Shown here in pieces: positions 21,330-29,945 of a DNA stretch of 29,945 nucleotides. The notes under the pieces are model-generated. The model saw only the letters and a list, made by a program, of their open reading frames with translations, was not told the origin of the DNA and did no database searches. Within the stretch, counting starts at the first letter, position 1, and each line of letters begins with the position of its first letter. The stretch is from Acephala macrosclerotiorum (lineage: Eukaryota; Ascomycota; Leotiomycetes; Helotiales; Mollisiaceae), in NCBI GenBank assembly GCA_014904845.1, contig MU119677.1, positions 1 to 29,945 of the forward strand, written 5' to 3'. Position numbers and translations under genes: made by a program.

Positions 21330-22196
21330 TTCCATGATTCTCGTATAATTGTCCGCAACGGAGGTCCATTCTTGCGCGGCCAACGCGGGACGGTTGATTA
21401 AGGAAGTTGATTCCGTTATCCCTTGGGTGAACCTGCGGCCTACGGTTGCAGCATGATGTGTTGGCTCCTTGAACGACCAAGCTGGCTTCGTCGATTAACC
21501 ATGAAGCAATGTGGGGGAAGCAACACATTGATGTGGAGCATTGGTAGCGTTCGGATTGTGGATATTGTTGGAGGAAGAGTTTATAGCGTATCGATTGCGC
21601 AGCTCTCCAAAAATGGAACGTCTCCGTGTGGTAACCTTTCGATTCTTAAGATATTCATCAGGTTAAGGCAATGTTGAGACATCGGGGGCTTGTATGCAAG
21701 ATCCTCGTCTCCGAAGCAGCTGAAGGCACATGATTGAGGTACGGTGCACTGGCCCCTGAACAATTATGGATGGATCATGCGGACAACGTGAAGAGAGATG
21801 ATACTTTGAATTATTGTATTGGTAGTGTACAGACTGCACAACTTCGGTTGGAGGTTGATGGAGGTACCGCGGTGTCCAGTTCCCCAGAGCTGTAAGCAAT
21901 ATGACACAGCTTTCACTAGAAAGTGCCAGATCAGCATGCATAACGGGAAAGCTCAATATGAGGGTTGTTATTGATAGACCGCGCCTTGCATCGTATTTAA
22001 TCGATTGTGATCGAGTGCACGAATTGTTCTGATTGATGCTCAAGAGAGGCGGTTGATATAGGGCGCACAAAGTGGCAAGGACCCTTGATTGGAGTCCCGA
22101 CTTTTTGGATACTTGTCGCCATCCCTCTTCTGGCGAAGCCACTTTGCATAAATATGCACGTGCGCTTTGGATACCCTAAAATCTGCAACAGATTTC

Positions 22197-22380
22197 CCAT
22201 CAGTTCTTTCATCAATATTTGCATCAATCTTTTCTTTGCAACCAACTTTCCATCAATTCTTTCATCAATATTTTATCAGCCCGCCTACTCCTCATCAAAC
22301 GCTCCATCAGATTTGCCATCAGACCTACCATTAAACACTCCATCAGACGTCTCATTGAAGTTTTCGTTGTACTTCTTAGA
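22197..22380 (+). repeat. CATCA-rich leader with a 24-bp direct repeat
   Basis: Copies at 22197-22220 and 22250-22273 share 23 of 24 bases (ccatcaRttctttcatca core). Further ccatcaga words follow at about 22309-22350. This C/T/A-rich, G-poor leader lies just before the ATG at 22389 and is probably promoter/5' UTR. Confidence 0.65.
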
Positions 22381-22388
22381 TTTCAGCA

Positions 22389-23818
22389 ATGGAGAACCAG
22401 CAATCTCCTTCGCGCTATAAATCTCTTCGGACCGAGGAGGCTTGGGGCAAGCTTATCGACGCTAGTGAGGATCTGAAGCTCCAGAAAAGCTTGAGCGACG
22501 CCCAAGCCGGGCGCGTCACCGAAGCGATCGAGGTCCTAAGGAGCGCACAAACTTCTTCCAGACGTAAAAAATACAAACGATTTCTTTACGATGTCCTCCG
22601 CGTATCAGGCCCCTGCGGAGTCCTACTGTGCGCTGCGGCTCTTGGGCAAGTCAAAGCAGCGGATATGAAAAATTCCGATCGTGTTAGCTTTATTGTCCAA
22701 ATTGAAATCAACAAGAAGCATACGGATGTCAATCATCCTATCCTCCAATCGCTTGCTATCAGTTGCAAAATACCTACCTCCGTGGATGGTACATTCCTCT
22801 TCGCCCTGCTGTACCGGCCAAGCTGACCCGCAGCAGATGTACTAGCAGATGTACAACCGCTGCCACAAAGTACTGCTCAACGACCTGGAAAAAGCCAACG
22901 AAGAACGAAACCTCAAGGTCGCTTCCAGGTATTAGGTACGATGCAAATCGATGAGCTCTCAAGCGCTGCTAACTTTTGACTCGGACTAGAATCTCCATTA
23001 GCGCTTGTTGGAGGTGTCTGCCCAAACGTTTCGGACGATGGACAGCATGCAAACCAGAGCGATTCAGGTGCGGAAGGCCCTTTAATGACGAGCAATGCTG
23101 ATTCTGAGCAGAGCACCAATCGCCGAACGACTACTCACCGAATAATCACTTGACCCTACAAGCTGTGGTGGAACGATCTCGAAAACGAAAACGAAAACGC
23201 GCATCAACACACAATGCATATCCTGAGCAAACAACCAGTCCCCCAGCTACCCCCGAAATATCCCTAAACAACCCGAGCGTTACCCCTCGTCAGGAACACG
23301 AAGTGCTCGAAAATGCTTCACTTCAAGGGATCGCGGACGTTTTTGGCGAATATATGTGTGGTGCAATCAGACGAGATACAGTTCGGAGTGGTGGAACAAC
23401 TTCATTGAAAGCTGCTGTGACAATGGTCTTTCCTTATCCGGGACTAGTGGACTGTCTTATGAGCTTGGCTATCCACCAGGACGAGGTAGAATGTCTTGCT
23501 ATGGCTTTGTTCAACGTACGTGTTGAATCAATGGGAGAGGTTCGACATGTTGTTTTAAATGGAGGGGTTAGACTAACACCCAACCCCGAAATTACTTTGA
23601 AAGGCGTTTTAGATGAAGCTATCATTCGTGTATTTGGTCCTGAGATACATAGGGCAATCACAGCAAGCCGTATGCGCAAGAAGGAATTGGAGAAAGGAAA
23701 TCATGTAACAGAATGCGTATCAATGATACTTACAAGCAGTTCTGGCGAAGGAGCTATTATTAACCTGTCTCTGGATATGATAGGAGGTGCTCGAGTACAA
23801 AACAAGATATATACCTAG
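22389..23818 (+). CDS. Hypothetical protein with basic NLS-like stretch
   Basis: Four exons: 22389-22788, 22834-22935, 22990-23067, 23112-23818. Introns of 45, 54 and 44 nt have branch sites GCTGAC, GCTAAC and GCTGAT; all phases agree, giving 428 aa. Residues 1-130 are helical and charged, with LRVSGPCGVLLCAAALGQV. The middle is low-complexity. RSRKRKRKRA at 215-224 is a strong nuclear-localisation-type basic run. The C-terminal 170 residues look folded (LQGIADVFGEYMCGAIRRD, VFPYPGLVDCLMSLAIHQDE). I recognise no family. The overall plan resembles fungal nuclear or effector-recognition hypotheticals, but no function is claimed. An ATG in a CATCA-rich leader supports this start. Confidence 0.75.
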
Positions 23819-23850
23819 AATGCAAACCATATATTCCGCCACATGCAATG

Positions 23851-24548
23851 TTATCCTTCCTTCACTTGTCCTTTGACAAAGACCAGCTCGATGCCTGGTT
23901 GAAGTATTATTTGGCCACTAAGCTTGTCGTGCACGGTCTCGCCATTCTTCTCATGGACAGTAAGACCACTACATCCCTTCCAGTATACCCACTGACCTCT
24001 GCCTTCAACCCACTTAACCTTATTCGTAGGGACATCCGTGAAATCTATTGTCGGATCGAGGTCTTCAGGGTCAAAAGCCTATACAAAATATTAGATGAGT
24101 CATAACTATAGATGAAGCGACTTACCATCAGGACGTCCTCTTGCCTCTGCTGGGATACAATTATCGTGTGGATGGTGGCTCAGCAAGCTCGCCTTGCTCT
24201 TGTGCACTATGTGCGTGGGGATTTTGTCGCGATACTGAGAGGATTCCAAACTCGCTAGCTGGATCTCCGTCGAGGGGAATATGTTTGCAAGATGGAGATG
24301 CTTGTGCCCGTCGTCTTGAACGCTTGCAAATCCAAGCAGGTCAGGCCTGAGATCGTTTGCGCGTCGCACAGTGTATGGGCTGGGCTTTTTGGGGTTCGTT
24401 AAGGGGTGCCGTAGGTCTGCGAGAAAATACTTGTCGCCACGGCGCGCGGGGGAAGAGAGAAATGGATCTGATGAAATATTTCGCTGGGTGGAAAGCTGAT
24501 GTACGGCGGAAAATATGGCGAAAAGGCTGCCCCTCAGTGTAGGGTTGG
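23851..24548 (-). pseudogene. Unrecognised gene, frame broken at an exon junction
   Basis: The minus-strand reading is open from 24548 (after an acceptor-like CCAATAG) to the GTAAGT donor at 24125, about 140 codons, with no ATG. Protein-like pieces: GDKYFLADLRHPLTNPKKP, LRPDLLGFASVQDDGHKHL, HDNCIPAEARGRPDG. After a 47-nt intron (24125-24079, GTAAGT...TATAG) a clear exon follows (24078-23851): FDPEDLDPTIDFTDVP, VKWVEGRGQWVYWKGCSGL, ending VKGQVKEG. The two frames do not join: the intron phase is off by one nucleotide. One extra T in the run at 24073-24076 would explain it, giving RPDG-FDPEDL. Alternatives are an unusual splice site or a sequencing indel. The 5' exon is not found. No family was recognised. 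Confidence 0.5.
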
Positions 24549-25583
24549 ATGAAGTCTATTGGCAGAGCTGGGCAGAGCTAGTCGGGCAGAACAACTTGAG
24601 TCATCGTTGTCGCCCAGAAACGACCTTGGATGGTGTCTGAACTGTTGCTTGTGGTTCGAGAGGTTGATGAAGCTATTCATTGTCGCATGCGGGACTTGCA
24701 AAAGTTGCGGGGCTTGAGTGCCATGTGATTTGTTCAGCAATCCGATACTGACCGAACAGACCCCAGTGCAGTTAGGCTGCAATGCGTTTAGAATATATTC
24801 GGGCTGAAAGGTGCAGCCTTTCGTACTAAGCTTCGGTCGCAAAAAAGTTCCAGAAATTTAACTATTTGGGATTTTTACATATCTTTACGCCAAATCAAAT
24901 TAAAGGGTCTCTAGAGTTTGCAGTTTGCACAAAATACTCTGCGCCTCCTACGACGTCGCGAAGTTTTCGAGCTGGAAGGGGGTGAAGAAAATTTCCTCGA
25001 CAGTACCATCCTTAAGACTACCAGTCGATGGAGACACAACGATGGTCAGGCATGTATTAGAGCTGGGTACGCAGTATTCTCGACGATATATCTTTGATTC
25101 GACGCAACTGTTGCGAGCTGTGACAAATGACCTTCGAGGGACAATATATCTGCGATTGAAACGTGGTGCCTTTGTATCAAAGCAGGATGGTTTCAAGAGA
25201 AGGCGTTGCATTAGGCGTCACTAAGTGGCAACAGCGGGCGACGGTGAAGATTCTTCTACAAAAGGGCTTTCGTAAATAATAAAGAGAAAGAATTACTATG
25301 CTTGGGAGCGCAAAGCCGAAGCGGTATCAATGGACAAATTGTCGACGCATTGCATTGAAAATCGGATGAACATCAAAGACAGTTTTTATTTGTTTGGTGC
25401 AGCAAGGCACTTGGGAGACATAGTACCCGAACTCTATACTGAACTACCTGGCTAAGGAATGAATGGACCGGATCAATATTAAAAAGTTAAAAATCACATC
25501 GCACATACCCCCTACGTCCCGAAACACGCGCGCGATAGCGTCCGTTGATATGAATGATTGAGGCAGCTACTGCTGGCAAATCG
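24549..25583. other. Mostly non-coding stretch
   Basis: Holds a minus-strand frame at 24842-24549 (MNSFINLSNHKQQF part) that might supply a 5' exon to the preceding gene, though phases do not fit. It also holds a minus-strand 87-codon frame at 25211-24948 with a basic N-terminus (MQRLLLKPSCFDTK, RRYIVPRRSFVTAR) and a plausible end (GTVEEIFFTPFQLENF). The latter could be a small mitochondrial-type protein, but support is weak. Confidence 0.3.
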
Positions 25584-25843
25584 TTAAGCACGGGAGCTGC
25601 CACCTTCGCCGGCAGCAGCCTGCTCAAGAGTCAGTATCTGAATTGCATGCCCTGCTGGCTCTTGTAATCACAAACCTCTCTCTCCCTCCTCTCTCTCTCC
25701 TCCTTCTCCTTCCTGATGTCGTCCCTCTTCTTCTGGGACGATCTGCCTGCGTCCATCATACGGTTCATGTCGCTGCTTTTGGTGTCTGCGATACGATCAT
25801 TGACAGCTTCGCGTGCCTTGCGTTCTTCCTCGGTCTCGGGCAT
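25584..25843 (-). CDS. Small highly charged protein, 67 aa, two exons
   Basis: ATG at 25843 opens MPETEEERKAREAVNDR. Exon 1 (25843-25676) ends in a run of Arg/Glu coded by a purine tract. A 56-nt intron (25675-25620; donor GTTTGT, branch TACTGAC, acceptor GAGCAG) joins exon 2 (25619-25584), coding AAAGEGGSSRA and stop. Without splicing the frame would read on to YKSQQGMQFRY and stop at 25631. The perfect branch site and the phase-0 join favour the spliced form. The protein is predicted to be a single charged helix without a membrane segment. It may be a small conserved fungal protein; the function is unknown. Confidence 0.6.
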
Positions 25844-26940
25844 CTTGATCTCAGTTGGTCGGTAAATAGATTCGGTGCACGATTAGAGGAGGTTGAATGG
25901 GGTTCTCGGTGAAGCAATGGGTGTAGGGTGTGAGATGTAGACGTGGACAATTCACGATGTTGCTTAGGAGCATCTTTCTAGGTGGGTGGCCACTGCTATT
26001 TAAGTGCATTATATATTGCAGATTAACAAAGGCTCTCGCCTTACTCTGTTATGTACATGAAATATGGCAATGCATTCGCCCTGCTCCGCTGTGTATGTTG
26101 GCTTTCTCCCTACATTTTCACTTCGAACACGTCACCGCCGCCTGGGACGTAGGCAAGTCCTCTGCAGCGGCCCGGCACATCGACCAGCTCGACCCTTCGT
26201 CCACTATCTCCTGTAAGATCCAGTGAATTATAGGCTGGAGATTTGGGATAGGCGATGTTGACTCATGTATGGAGTGATTCACTTACCGCATCTAGAAAAG
26301 ACTACAGCAAGAGCAGTGTTTGTGCAACGAAATCGATCTGCATGGAATCAGTCTGCAAAAAAATCAGCCTTTCATGCATAGCATCAACCTGCGTCCAACC
26401 CGATTTGTGCAAGGCTTCCAACAGCTTCCCTTATCTTTCCCCCACCTGTTCTGTGCTCCCTGCTCTGGTGTGGAGCGGGCCGATAAGCCTTAGCGTGATA
26501 TCCAACGCTATATTGCGTCAATGTGGCATAAACCCTGCGTGTGCTATACGGACAGACCAAACCAGCGCTACCGTTAATGGCTCATGCATGGAATGACTCA
26601 CCAATGTGGTTTGACTGATTCCAAGCCTTCAACCCATACCAATGAAGCTTGAGGCTATAATATCCACGTGATGAGGTTGCGAGGAAATGCTGCTACTTGA
26701 CTAATCGGATGAGGAAGCAGGGGATACGAAGAGTGCGGTGGGGCATACAAAATGCAAACACACAACAAGCAGTAGAAGGTTGGTTAGTGGAACAGCACAT
26801 CACGAGATGGTATTTTGGAAGTAGTGTCCCATGTAACGAGCACCTCGCACATGCGCGTAAGTGGTATACCACAACCTTGGAGGCACTCGGCTATATACTG
26901 CTCCTCTATTCAAATGGTTGATCGTAATAAGGCAGCTACA
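25844..26940. other. Gene-poor stretch
   Basis: No convincing gene. The plus strand at 26100-26226 has a short protein-like piece (FEHVTAAWDVGKSSAAARHI) ending in TGA, perhaps a fragment. A Cys-rich plus-strand frame at 26255-26596 has no signal peptide or splice support. A loose 24-bp repeat (catgtatggagtgattcac / catgcatggaatgactcac) occurs at about 26264 and 26584. Confidence 0.4.
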
Positions 26941-28416
26941 CTAACCCTGACTTGCCGTAGACATGACCTGATCAAACCATTCTCGCTTCTTATCCCTTTT
27001 CAGCCTGTACTTAGCTAAGGCAACCATCTTCTCCTTAACGAACGCAGTGATTTTCTCTTCCGAGACTGCTTCAATAAGCCGATCAAAGTCCGGTGTCGCA
27101 ACTCGGAGCCGTTCCCAGACTAACATATCGGGGCCGTTAAATCCCTGGCGAATGATGCAGTGGAACCACATTCGCCCATCTTCTTTGCATTCTCTCATGA
27201 GAGCTGACGGCCTCTCAATCAAAGGAACATCCCTAAATATAGCTCCCTCCTCTTCTTCCAAGATTCTCAGGAACATTTCCAAAGACTTCTCGTACCTGGT
27301 AGCAACGCTATTATCGTCTTTGAACCAATAGTTTGGCGAATCGAGTAAAAGCCAGTGCGGTGGAGAGCAGAAAAGCTGGCAAGGCCCGGCATATGACCAT
27401 TCCCAATCAATAACACCGACAATCTTCAAATCCCGCTCGTTATTGACAATCATATTTGCTGGGCCAAAATCATCGCAGATAAGCTTAAATGGCCCCTTGT
27501 CATACTTAGCTAAAACTTGACGTGGGATAAGGGACTTGAAAGTTTCCCAGTAGATGAGCTTCTCTCGTGCATCTGTCTCGTTGTCGACCGCGCTTGGTTG
27601 CTGATAGAGCTGTTGTAGGTCCCCCTCGGCTACATAGGCGAAATAGTCGGCAGTGGACGAGAATGTTGTGGCTTTTGGGCCTAGAATACATACAAACGGC
27701 GGAGGTTAGTATTGACGAGAGGAGGTAGCGGCGAGATCATGAAACGTACAGTAAGTATCGACTCCACCGAGAACCAGGGCCTCGTGTGCCCTCCACGTGA
27801 AGGGCCGTGAGTTTATCGCCGCGGCGTAGCCTACAGCCCTCTGCGATACGGGCGATTTCGACAAGCTGCCGATCCGAGGAAAGTCGAGCTTAAAGAGCTG
27901 GAGCATATACCTAGCAACTTGACGGTAGATTGTTGCAGCGACTCCATCACCAATATCCTGCCGCATAAGTCTGGCCTTGGAGTCAGGTGTTCGAAGAATA
28001 CTCTCCAGGTCGACGCCTTTAATGACTGACATCATAATGAATGGGCCTAGCCCAAACTTATTTTCAGCCGCTAAGCCCCAGCCTTTGACTTCAGGGACGG
28101 GGATATCCGTCTTGTCCTGAATGAGCTTCAGCGTTGAGACTTCAGCCTCGACCTTCTCATCGGGATGCTTGACTTTGGGGCCTTTGGGAAATCGAACTAT
28201 CCACTCCTCGCCGTTGGTGAATACGAATTGTATTATCCAGTTATATGAGCCGCTGCGGTCGTGCTCATCACTCTCGTGAAGGAGTTTACAGGGCAGCTTC
28301 TGGGAGTGGAAATCAGAAACCCAAGCTGGAAGTTCTGGGCGACATTCCCTCAATTTTGCCAGCCAGGCCGCGGACTGCTCGACGTCATTGATATACAGAA
28401 TCTCATCGTAGTCCAT
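26941..28416 (-). CDS. APH/choline kinase-like phosphotransferase
   Basis: Kinase-fold small-molecule phosphotransferase (APH family), 468 aa. Exon 1 28416-27750, exon 2 27680-26941; the 69-nt intron has donor GTACGT, branch ATACTAAC and acceptor TTCTAG. ATG at 28416 (MDYDEILYIN) is the first in frame; the reading stays open upstream only without an ATG. Motifs: WIVRFPKG (residues 73-79, ATP-binding lysine strand), PVPEVKGWG, FIMMSVIKG hinge (127-134), catalytic loop ICDDFGPANMIV (291-301, Asp and Asn present, with CDD in place of the usual HGD) and GVIDWEWSYAGP (311-322, metal-binding Asp). The variant catalytic loop is common in fungal members of this family. The natural substrate is unknown; a role in resistance is not implied. 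There are no stops or frame breaks. It is divergent from the FunK1-like gene at 29088. Confidence 0.92.
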
Positions 28417-29087
28417 TTTTTCGCGTCGCGTGTCGGACTTGGGATTTAATATTTTGAATTCGAGAGGAAACCTGAACACAGCGGTAAGGAGTGATGTTGA
28501 AGGAAGTCTATTTCCGTCCGGCTCTAAGCCTAAAAGGCACTAGCTCTGCATATCACATGATTCATTTCTTTTGATTATCATGAGCGCGATCATGTGTGGT
28601 GCCTTCCCTGAAACGGTAAGCGTTCGGGTGCCTCCCTCGTATTTTCGGGTTGGTTATCTTTATCCGGAATAGCGCCAAATGACGTCCCAAAACCGCAGCT
28701 CCCTTGTGATCCCCAACTTTTCTCATCCACAAAGTCGGCATCCCCAGCACCAAAGCGCTGACCCAAACCAGCTCGATTTCTACGTTTTCTTGGATGGACT
28801 AGTCTCAGATATGAGTGGTTCCGAGGGGTTCGCTAATCCGATAAAATACTATTTCGTCGAAAAAGGCATGAGGGATATTTAGGCCTTAACTGTACCGGAA
28901 TGATCAGTTTGATGATGAGGAGCTCAAAGGGCTAAATTTAGGGACGGGTTATCCCGACGCTGGACCTTTTTTGACTTCAACATAGCTTACGTAATCAGAC
29001 CGCAAGGCGGAAGCGAATTCGCGATAACTTGCATCCTCACATCACAGGTCCTCAATCCTCCATTCGCGACCTTTTCAATCTGCGATC
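28417..29087. promoter_or_regulatory. Divergent promoter region
   Basis: 670 bp between the APH gene start (minus) and the FunK1-like gene start (plus). A plus-strand frame at 28680-28882 is short and not protein-like. No clear core element was seen. Confidence 0.4.
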
Positions 29088-29945
29088 ATGGCTACAGCCT
29101 CCGAACTAGACAAAATCAGAAGCAACCCGATCAAGGAAGGGGTAGGCGCCTTCCGTCGCCTCTTTGAATTGACACGTTTCGATCTTGGTGTCGCGTTGTC
29201 GTCCGATACAGTGCAAATTGTCTTTTCAACGGCTGCCACCGCGGGTATGGCTCAACTTCTTGGGGTTACGTTCCTTACTAATGTACGTAGTTGTCAAAAG
29301 TCTTGTACTCGACCTTATCCTAGCTCTGCAAAATCAACCAGCAAGCCGTATCCTTCGTTCACGAATAGGTGACAGGACCCTAGCTGGTGACCTTGGTATT
29401 CTGTACGGTCGGGTGGATTCGAACCAGTTGGATATCGCATTGGCAATCCCTTTAGTCGACCACATTGTCCAGAATGAACCTGACGCGCCAACCTGGAACG
29501 ATGCGGATATTTGGCATGCAGTGTTTGAGTTAGTCGCGCGATCAAATCCCCCAACGCCACCAACTGCCTTCGAGAAAGCCGTCTTCGACACGCCACTACG
29601 ATCCAGCTCGGCTTCTCAGAGGGGGATTGAACAGACACACGACGAAGTTGATCAGCGAATACTCGAGGAACTCACCGGGCGAGTTTACTACGATGTCGGA
29701 GGCTTCTACGAGCGATACTTCGAAGGGAAGTCCTGGACGAACAACGCAAGGGATATCTACACAGAGTCGAGAACTCAATATGCAGATGGTCGCTGGAGCG
29801 GATGGCCAGAGCCTTCAATTCAGGGTCCTTTTTTTGAATGGCTCATGAAGTTCCAGGATACTGTTCTCAGCGGACTTGGCCGCAGGTATTACACATCAGC
29901 GAACAAAGTGTTGAGGGGCTCGGAGGCTAATCGCAAGCTTGACAT
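29088..29945 (+). CDS. FunK1-like fungal protein kinase, N-terminal part (cut by window end)
   Basis: Exon 1 29088-29244, then a 46-nt intron (29245-29290; donor GTATGG, branch TTACTAAT, acceptor TACGTAG), then exon 2 from 29291 to the window end. The splice keeps phase and restores FSTAATAVVKSLVLDLILA. The N-terminal half matches the architecture preceding the kinase core in FunK1 proteins: NDADIWHAVFELV, VFDTPLRSSSASQ, EQTHDEVDQRILEELTGRV, FYERYFEGKSW and RWSGWPEPS. The kinase catalytic motifs would lie beyond the window. FunK1 kinases form a large fungal-specific family of unsettled function. Without splicing, exon 1 would run into stops after 29372. No RIP-type stops are present in the visible part. 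Confidence 0.8.

Larger units (their letters stand above)
21188..22388. other. Intergenic region between divergent genes
   Basis: About 1.2 kb separate the AAA gene start (minus) and the 428-aa gene start (plus). Frames on both strands (for example minus 22142-21663) are not protein-like. The part next to 22389 is a CATCA-rich leader; the part next to 21187 has a TATA-like element. Nothing else was recognised. Confidence 0.5.

Noticed and set aside
21422..21438. gggtgaacctgcgg, like the 3' end of 18S rRNA (ITS1 primer region)
   Set aside because: Only about 12 bases match; the flanking sequence bears no resemblance to 18S or ITS.
26255..26596. Cys-rich 113-codon plus-strand frame as a secreted effector candidate
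   Set aside because: No signal peptide at the N-terminus, no intron or promoter support and a composition close to random.
29408..29430. GGTTCGAATCC on the minus strand, resembling a tRNA T-arm
   Set aside because: The stem around it does not pair and it lies inside the FunK1-like coding exon.

Overview
The window looks like nuclear DNA of a filamentous ascomycete (Pezizomycotina; a leotiomycete is my guess from the gene families, not something I can prove). Evidence: genes on both strands carry many 44-69 nt introns with GTAAGT/GTACGT-like donors and CTAAC/CTGAC branch sites; several families are typical of these fungi (HET domain, FHA kinase, DUF7025-AAA ATPase, polysaccharide-synthase-like GT2, FunK1 kinase, fungal APH); and two near-pure A/T islands (1-390, 8590-9715) plus clustered C-to-T nonsense changes look like repeat-induced point mutation (RIP). 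Exon boundaries given here were worked out by hand from splice signals and frame continuity.

Left part (1-10500), RIP-affected. An AT island and a low-complexity border lead to one open unrecognised gene (1588-2448, +). The main object is a 3.1 kb minus-strand gene (6239 to 3109). Read with three introns it encodes one polypeptide of about 996 codons: HET domain, FHA domain, Ser/Thr kinase, C-terminal KilA-N/APSES-like segment. It is dead: seven in-frame stops, six of them at positions expected to be Trp or Gln, and one splice donor changed from GTGAG to ATGAG, all transitions. Then come weak coding traces, a pyrimidine-rich tandem repeat, the 1.1 kb AT island and a gene remnant (10183-10480).

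Middle part (10530-16166). Two unrecognised genes diverge from a shared 560 bp region. The minus-strand gene (667 aa) carries a 22-aa Ser/Thr/Pro repeat array and a 14-aa Asp-Ile-Ser/Thr...Met-Gln repeat array. The plus-strand gene (943 aa, five exons) carries two Trp-x-x-Val motifs, each after an acidic tract, which resemble Atg8-interacting motifs.

Right part (16650-29945). In order: a GT2 polysaccharide synthase with all catalytic motifs but one CAA-to-TAA-type stop (-); an intact 776-aa DUF7025-AAA+ ATPase (-); a 428-aa protein with a basic nuclear-localisation-like stretch (+); a damaged or unresolved minus-strand gene (23851-24548); a 67-aa highly charged protein (-); an intact 468-aa APH/choline-kinase-like protein (-); and the 5' part of a FunK1-like kinase running off the end (+). 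The genes do not form an obvious pathway. The common themes are kinase-fold proteins (FHA kinase, APH, FunK1) and genome defence marks. The strongest candidate for something undescribed is the HET-FHA-kinase composite.
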